This document shows positions 60,801-64,000 of a stretch of 64,000 nucleotides of DNA, one piece after another. Origin of the DNA: Caldilineae bacterium. GTDB lineage: Bacteria; Chloroflexota; Anaerolineae; Epilineales; Epilineaceae. The first letter of the stretch is position 1, and the number at the start of each line of letters is the position of its first letter. The notes under the pieces were generated by a model, which worked only from the letters and a program-made list of their open reading frames with translations, did not search any database and was not told the DNA's origin. Location: the NCBI GenBank assembly GCA_020634625.1, contig JACKBJ010000013.1:30252-94251 (forward strand). The letters are read 5' to 3'. The position numbers and the translations under genes are program-made.

Positions 60801-61919
60801 GGCGCGCAGCTCGAGAACCGCTCGGGGTCGGATCTGTACGCCTTCCGCATCGACCGCCTGCTTCCCGGTCAGCTGGGCCTGATCACCCTCACGGCGCACG
60901 TCGACAGCCGGCGCATCTGGGGTTCCCAGAGCCAGGTGCTCAACCGGGCCAGCGTCGGCTCGGCCCTGGCGGCCGAGATCAGTCCCGACGACAACCAGGC
61001 TCAGGCCGAGCTGCTGGTCTCGCCGGGCGCGGCCTATACGGTTACCGTCGAGGCACCGCTGCGCCTGACGGTGGGGGGCGAGCGCGGCGAGCTGGTGGTG
61101 CGGGTGCAGGATCGCCTCGGCAATCCGGCCGCCGATGGCACGGCCGTGTTCCTGACCACCGACGACCCGTCGATGGCCAGCGTCGAGCCCAGGGTGACCA
61201 GCACGCGGTCGGGTGTCGCCCGCGCCAGCCTGATCACCGGCCTTCGCGCGGGCGACACGACGGTCCGGGCCCTTTCGCTCGACGAGCGCGGGGGCTCGGC
61301 TCGGCTGCGGGTGGCGCCCGGGCCGGCCGAGGCCCTCGAGCTGGCCAGCGCCCGCCAGGCGATCCAGATCGGCGGCGCGACCACGGCCCTCACCGCCACG
61401 CTGCGCGACCGTTACGGGAACGGTGTGCCCGAGGCGGTGTTGCGCTTCAGCACCGATGCCGGCCTGCTCGGCCTGACCCAGGCCCGAAGCGATGCGCGGG
61501 GCGTGGCCACCAGCAGCCTGCGGTCGGGCATCCGCGTCGGCCCGGCCCGCGTGCGCGTGAGCCACCTCGATCTGGGCGCCGAGCGCCAGATCGACTTCCT
61601 GCCCGGGGATCCGGCCGGCCTGATGCTCGAGCTCGACCGCCGCTCGGTCGCCATCGGCAGCCGCGTGCTGGCCCTGGCGCGCGTCGAGGATGCCTTCGGC
61701 AACCCGGTGCCCGGTCAGACCGTGGTCTTCGATTCGGACATCGGCCGGCCGCGCCAGCGCAACGGTGAGACCGACCCGAACGGCGTGGCCCGGACCGAGG
61801 TCGATGCCCCACGGATCGGCAGCGGATTCGTCAGCGCGCAGCGCGGCGCGCTGCGCGCCGAGAAGCGCCTCGAGGTGCACCCGGCTCGCGTTTGGCTGCC
61901 CTTCCTGAGCCGGCGCTGA
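57813..61919 (+). CDS. giant secreted beta-helix/invasin-like (Big_1) protein ending in VWLPFLSRR
   Basis: The product is 1368 residues from GTG 57813; GTG 57882 is an alternative close to the signal helix. Order: export helix (AAAGGLAGLLLIGALAGL); a PbH1-type parallel beta-helix (about 70-510; ASIQAAVDAAAEGEIIAIAP); Big_1-like Ig domains with G-N-P-x-x-D-G-T marks (GRPAADGALVSFGTNGG, GNPVADGTSVLLSSS, GNPAADGTAVFLTTDD, GNPVPGQTVVFDSD). A DUF11 domain (about 945-1070; AEPRSVVVPGERVTYSLRVE) sits among them. It ends with VWLPFLSRR. Intimin/invasin-like adhesion outside the cell is likely. It follows the 53633 gene by 106 bases and may be co-expressed. Confidence 0.88.
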   Translation: MRGIQLGQSRALACAAPDADDRAVSPLPVPPTGRIRRLAAAGGLAGLLLIGALAGLNPSLPARAQDGRRHVDDDPGCAGASPCHASIQAAVDAAAEGEIIAIAPGVYTETVLLVDKALAFEGPEAASVEGPDDPTTQAIWVGQSGGLRGVALTVDARSKDIEGLALRGLRFRASGLGILLHGRRAGDPDLAWPGLPATEPDRVTVVRGARVSGNRFEDIGGGGLPESAALVGYRTEDLDLATNRVTASAGGFVARVGQGLAIDDNRIEGAGGPGIELSGIGGLVSLRANHIFEPAGRGIDIDDPGAGQATLVGQLELVDNRVDAPGAEALRLRAGPNRRYSRVLVRNNAFLGAGRGALALEAAVGIFARDGDLRGLEIDGGRIEGPSLDDAAGLSIVGVSRTLEIDGLIIAGAAGPGLRLEDARDVWLHRSQISGCVEAVRIVETPASDPAQPFDLRLGGSPGEGNRLLDNRLGLRLEKSGAGASHDVDARFNDWGLAWAPQIEALIQHRPDDGRLGSVSFMPALGMPTTVLLDADPPLLEADGRGTSRITARVLDAVGRPAADGALVSFGTNGGRLDRPGAQVEAEDPSQVQRLGAWARLDDARYGLPSSLAYLRALEPGATLSWTFDAPALVLRYGQSPLEPGRFRVRIDGQPMGDVETRGARREWVELPLAVGLDPGDHVLQLELLQGELAVDRILAGASLAGGLASATLQAADTPGRAKLRAEAYGAQGMAFAGLEIPFVSGPPASMTLMLDASALVVGGASTRVTARLHDGAGRPVRDGTRLRFSARGGSISPAEAATRSGLAEGSFSSGTVAGQATVIAATEGLTVSRAITLLAAAPASVVVTATRSQLPANSVASAAFQLLVRDAYGNPVADGTSVLLSSSLGRLESERVLTLGGRASARLVAGNAAGEALIRAEAGPARGEARIRLVAMDLRLSKAAEPRSVVVPGERVTYSLRVENPGSGTVYELDLLDRLPAGLISPSFRADFRPRGAQLENRSGSDLYAFRIDRLLPGQLGLITLTAHVDSRRIWGSQSQVLNRASVGSALAAEISPDDNQAQAELLVSPGAAYTVTVEAPLRLTVGGERGELVVRVQDRLGNPAADGTAVFLTTDDPSMASVEPRVTSTRSGVARASLITGLRAGDTTVRALSLDERGGSARLRVAPGPAEALELASARQAIQIGGATTALTATLRDRYGNGVPEAVLRFSTDAGLLGLTQARSDARGVATSSLRSGIRVGPARVRVSHLDLGAERQIDFLPGDPAGLMLELDRRSVAIGSRVLALARVEDAFGNPVPGQTVVFDSDIGRPRQRNGETDPNGVARTEVDAPRIGSGFVSAQRGALRAEKRLEVHPARVWLPFLSRR

Positions 61920-61972
61920 GGTCGGCGGGGTCTGGGTTGCTCGGCGACCTCCGAATTCGATTTGGCGAAATC

Positions 61973-62001
61973 TTTACACAATTTCGGTCCGCCCGTATCT
62001 T
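61973..62001 (+). promoter_or_regulatory. sigma70-type promoter before the terminal gene
   Basis: TTTACA (61973-61978), a 17-base spacer and TATCTT (61996-62001) lie in the AT-richest stretch of the right end, giving a leader of about 145 bases to ATG 62153. Confidence 0.6.
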
Positions 62002-62054
62002 CGGCGCCGAAAACGCGTTCTGATTGTTTGACTTGCCGAAATGCCAACTTCGGC
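62000..62054 (+). promoter_or_regulatory. cluster of GCCGAA/TTCGGC inverted repeats in leader
   Basis: TTCGGCGCCGAA (62000-62011) is a perfect palindrome at the promoter's 3' edge. GCCGAA (62035-62040) and TTCGGC (62049-62054) form a 6-bp stem with an eight-base loop. Further CCGAA/TTCGG words occur at 61984, 62083 and 62108. The cluster could be an operator array or a structured leader. Confidence 0.45.
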
Positions 62055-62152
62055 CAATCCGTGTCCGTGAGTGCCAGCCGCCTTTCGGTGCCCCGGCGAT
62101 TCGCCAGCGCCGAACCACTTTCGCTCCATCGCTCTGGGGAGGGCAATCCGCC

Positions 62153-64000
62153 ATGTCATTTCGCAAGGGCCTGATCGTGCTCCTGCTCGCCGTCGCGGCA
62201 TTCGCCGCGCAGGGCGCGCGGGCGGCACAGGCGCAGACCATCGGTGTGGTCGCCAACGGCTCCGGCAACGGCGCCACGATCATCGATGCCGACACGCTCA
62301 CGATCCTTGGCACGGTCAACGTGCCGGGAATGGGCAATACCTACGACGCCTACATCACGAACGACCAGACGACGGGCTACGTCTGCTCGTTCTCGACCGC
62401 CAACACGCTTGGCGCGATCGACTTGACGACCAGCCCGCCCACGGTGTCGACGGTTGGCACCAACCCCCTGTCGCTGCCCGTGTCCTGCGAGGACATCTCG
62501 GGCACGGTCGACGACGGGTATCTGGTGGTTTCCGACGGTGGCAACAACCAGCCGATCGTCTCGGTCGACATCGCGACCTTCCAGCAGGTCAACATGATCA
62601 GCCCGGACACCAACCGCAACTCGGTCGACGTCTGCAGCGACGGCAGCGTGCTGATGACCGCCACGACCGGCAACGCGCGTCACCTGACCATCGACGCCAG
62701 CGGCGCCTTCGTGGACACCGGCGAGAGCATCGCGCTCGGCACCGCGCCCAACAACGTCAAGTGCAGCGCGGACTCGAGCTCGGGCGTGGCGGTGTTGCGC
62801 GATGCCAGCGCGACCCTGCGCTCGTTCATCGTGCAGGGCATGACCTCGGTCGGCACGCAGACCGTTCCCGGCAGCGGGATCGGCATCGACGTCATCATCA
62901 ACAACGCCGGCACGATCGTCTATGGCCGCCACGGCACGAGCGGCATGGCGGCCTACGATTACGACCAGGCCACCGGCGTCATCGGCGCCCAGCTCTGGAG
63001 CAACACCATCGCCGGCCGGCCGACCTACTACGGCACCGACCAGATGGCGATCACGCCTGACGATAGCAAGCTCTTCGTCTCGACCTCCGGCTCGGTCCAG
63101 GTGCTCGATGCCCTGACCGGCACCAGCCTGGGCTCGATCGCGATCGCCGACCCGCGCGGCATCGACTTCGCGGCGCCGACCGCCGGCGGCGGCGACCTGG
63201 GCCCGCTGATTCCGGTTCGCCCGAACGACCAGCTCGGGAAGCAGGTCCACCTGCCCATCCTCAACTTCCAGGGCCAGGATGACGTCTGCCGGACCTGGAT
63301 CGAGGTACAGTACATTGGCTGCGATCCCTCCAAGGCCGTCCTCGTGACCTGGGGCGAGCCGGGCTTCTGCCCGCCGCAGGCCGCCGGCCCGCTCAAGGTC
63401 GAGTGCACCGGCCTGCTCCAGTTCGGCAGCACCTGGAACCTGCTCGGGGCGCAGATCCCGACCGGCTCCAAGAGCGGCATCCTGTTCAAGTTCACGGCGC
63501 AGCAGCTGTCGGACGTCGGCCTGGATGACGACCTGGGCTTCGACGACGTCATCGCCGACCTGATGTGCGAGACGCTGTTCTTCGGCATCGTGGGCGACTC
63601 GGACGACTACCGCCGCTTCAAGAAGGCCTACAACGAGAGCTTGGACTTCGCGGGCATCCCGCAGGGCATCGCCTCGGGCCAGGGCGTCCTCGCCGTCGAG
63701 GTGCTGCGCCACTGCCCGGGCGACGTGACGCCGGGTGTCGAGGTCAGCTCGAAGTACAACGGCATCTCGGGCGCCCACCTGGGCAGCTACGACCCGATCT
63801 TCGGCGCCTTCGGCTACTACGTGCCGCTGATCTACGCCGAGAAGGCCGGCCTGAACACCGTGATGTACATCCAGAACGGCGGCCTGGAGTGCTCCTCGGT
63901 CGAGATCTGGTTCAAGGCGCAGGACGACTGTCTGCGGGCGCGGATCTGCGAGATCTTCACGCTGGCGCCGGGCGAGAGCTACCAGTGGGACGCCTCGGAT
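62153..64000 (+). CDS. secreted protein of a conserved uncharacterised family (3' end outside window)
   Basis: ATG 62153 opens a frame of 616 codons with no stop before the window edge. A signal peptide (GLIVLLLAVAAFAAQGARAA) precedes a YVTN-like beta-propeller (about 27-345; TIGVVANGSGNGATIIDADT, LFVSTSGSVQVLDALTG). At residue 365 VHLPILNFQGQDDVCRTW begins a very conserved-looking block: VTWGEPGFCPPQAAGPLKVE, FGIVGDSDDYRRFKKAYNE, VEVSSKYNGISGAHLG, NGGLECSSVEIWFKAQDD and CEIFTLAPGESYQW. I recall proteins with nearly this block in other Chloroflexota, unnamed. A preceding promoter and long leader support it as its own unit. Function is unknown; secreted and Cys-containing. Confidence 0.8.
   Translation, partial: MSFRKGLIVLLLAVAAFAAQGARAAQAQTIGVVANGSGNGATIIDADTLTILGTVNVPGMGNTYDAYITNDQTTGYVCSFSTANTLGAIDLTTSPPTVSTVGTNPLSLPVSCEDISGTVDDGYLVVSDGGNNQPIVSVDIATFQQVNMISPDTNRNSVDVCSDGSVLMTATTGNARHLTIDASGAFVDTGESIALGTAPNNVKCSADSSSGVAVLRDASATLRSFIVQGMTSVGTQTVPGSGIGIDVIINNAGTIVYGRHGTSGMAAYDYDQATGVIGAQLWSNTIAGRPTYYGTDQMAITPDDSKLFVSTSGSVQVLDALTGTSLGSIAIADPRGIDFAAPTAGGGDLGPLIPVRPNDQLGKQVHLPILNFQGQDDVCRTWIEVQYIGCDPSKAVLVTWGEPGFCPPQAAGPLKVECTGLLQFGSTWNLLGAQIPTGSKSGILFKFTAQQLSDVGLDDDLGFDDVIADLMCETLFFGIVGDSDDYRRFKKAYNESLDFAGIPQGIASGQGVLAVEVLRHCPGDVTPGVEVSSKYNGISGAHLGSYDPIFGAFGYYVPLIYAEKAGLNTVMYIQNGGLECSSVEIWFKAQDDCLRARICEIFTLAPGESYQWDASD

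Noticed and set aside
53633..61919. LPxTG sortase anchors
   Set aside because: The L-P motifs lack the Thr-Gly pair and the following hydrophobic helix and basic tail, and some are internal.
1..64000. tRNA, rRNA or other structured RNA genes
   Set aside because: No cloverleaf, conserved T-loop (GTTCGA-type with paired arms) or rRNA signature was recognised by eye; a dedicated search could still find a small RNA.

Overview
The window is a high-GC (roughly 70%) bacterial chromosome segment that is almost fully coding. No rRNA, tRNA or CRISPR array is visible. I infer Chloroflexota (Anaerolineae or Ardenticatenia-like) from gene style: many large secreted proteins with Thr/Pro/Ser-rich linkers, right-handed beta-helix proteins, von Willebrand A (VWA) proteins, a recurring [YWFHL]-L-P-hydrophobic motif after the linkers, and a conserved secreted family at the right edge that I associate with this phylum. 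The taxonomic call comes from memory of these families, not from a search.

Layout. 1-306: end of an alpha/beta hydrolase. 389-797: wreck of an IS3-family element. 943-6783: DUF2461 protein; a cytochrome c plus polytopic membrane protein pair behind a 42-bp nested dyad; a VOC protein; a small orphan; an ACR3 arsenite pump; CorA. 7002-12682: a tightly overlapped run with a His-rich membrane protein, a secreted membrane-anchored partner, a NarL-type histidine kinase and response regulator, a CRTAC1/UnbV-like protein and an UnbU/RnfD-like membrane protein, followed by a 56-residue membrane protein. 13022-19076: a lipoprotein, a secreted Gly-rich protein, a beta-helix protein and a fibre-like protein. 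19136-22129: universal stress protein, Na/Pi-type transporter, ZIP transporter. 22307-27702: two divergent VWA proteins. 27781-33014: deacetylase-like enzyme, secreted protein, NUDIX, VOC, MFS pump.

33336-35564 encodes a secreted protein of 14 six-cysteine repeats (84 repeat cysteines), which I consider the most novel object here. 35661-41146 is a minus-strand operon of two GT-C glycosyltransferases, a HAD phosphatase and a UbiA-type prenyltransferase, consistent with a polyprenyl-phosphate-sugar glycosylation route. 41289-44876 encodes a heterodimeric ABC exporter with one degenerate ATP site. 44958-49832 holds a coiled-coil membrane protein, GNAT, a DUF11-like anchored protein, OsmC, an MGDG-synthase-like glycosyltransferase and a CPBP protease. 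49876-64000 holds a beta-propeller/VWA protein, two giant secreted beta-helix or Ig proteins, and an open-ended secreted protein that runs off the window.

How it fits together: the window is dominated by envelope and extracellular functions. These are secreted adhesin-like or sensor-like proteins, lipid and polyprenol glycosylation, metal and arsenic transport, and a sensory operon controlling envelope-located proteins. Start codons are often GTG or TTG, and genes within operons commonly overlap by four bases (ATGA or GTGA).
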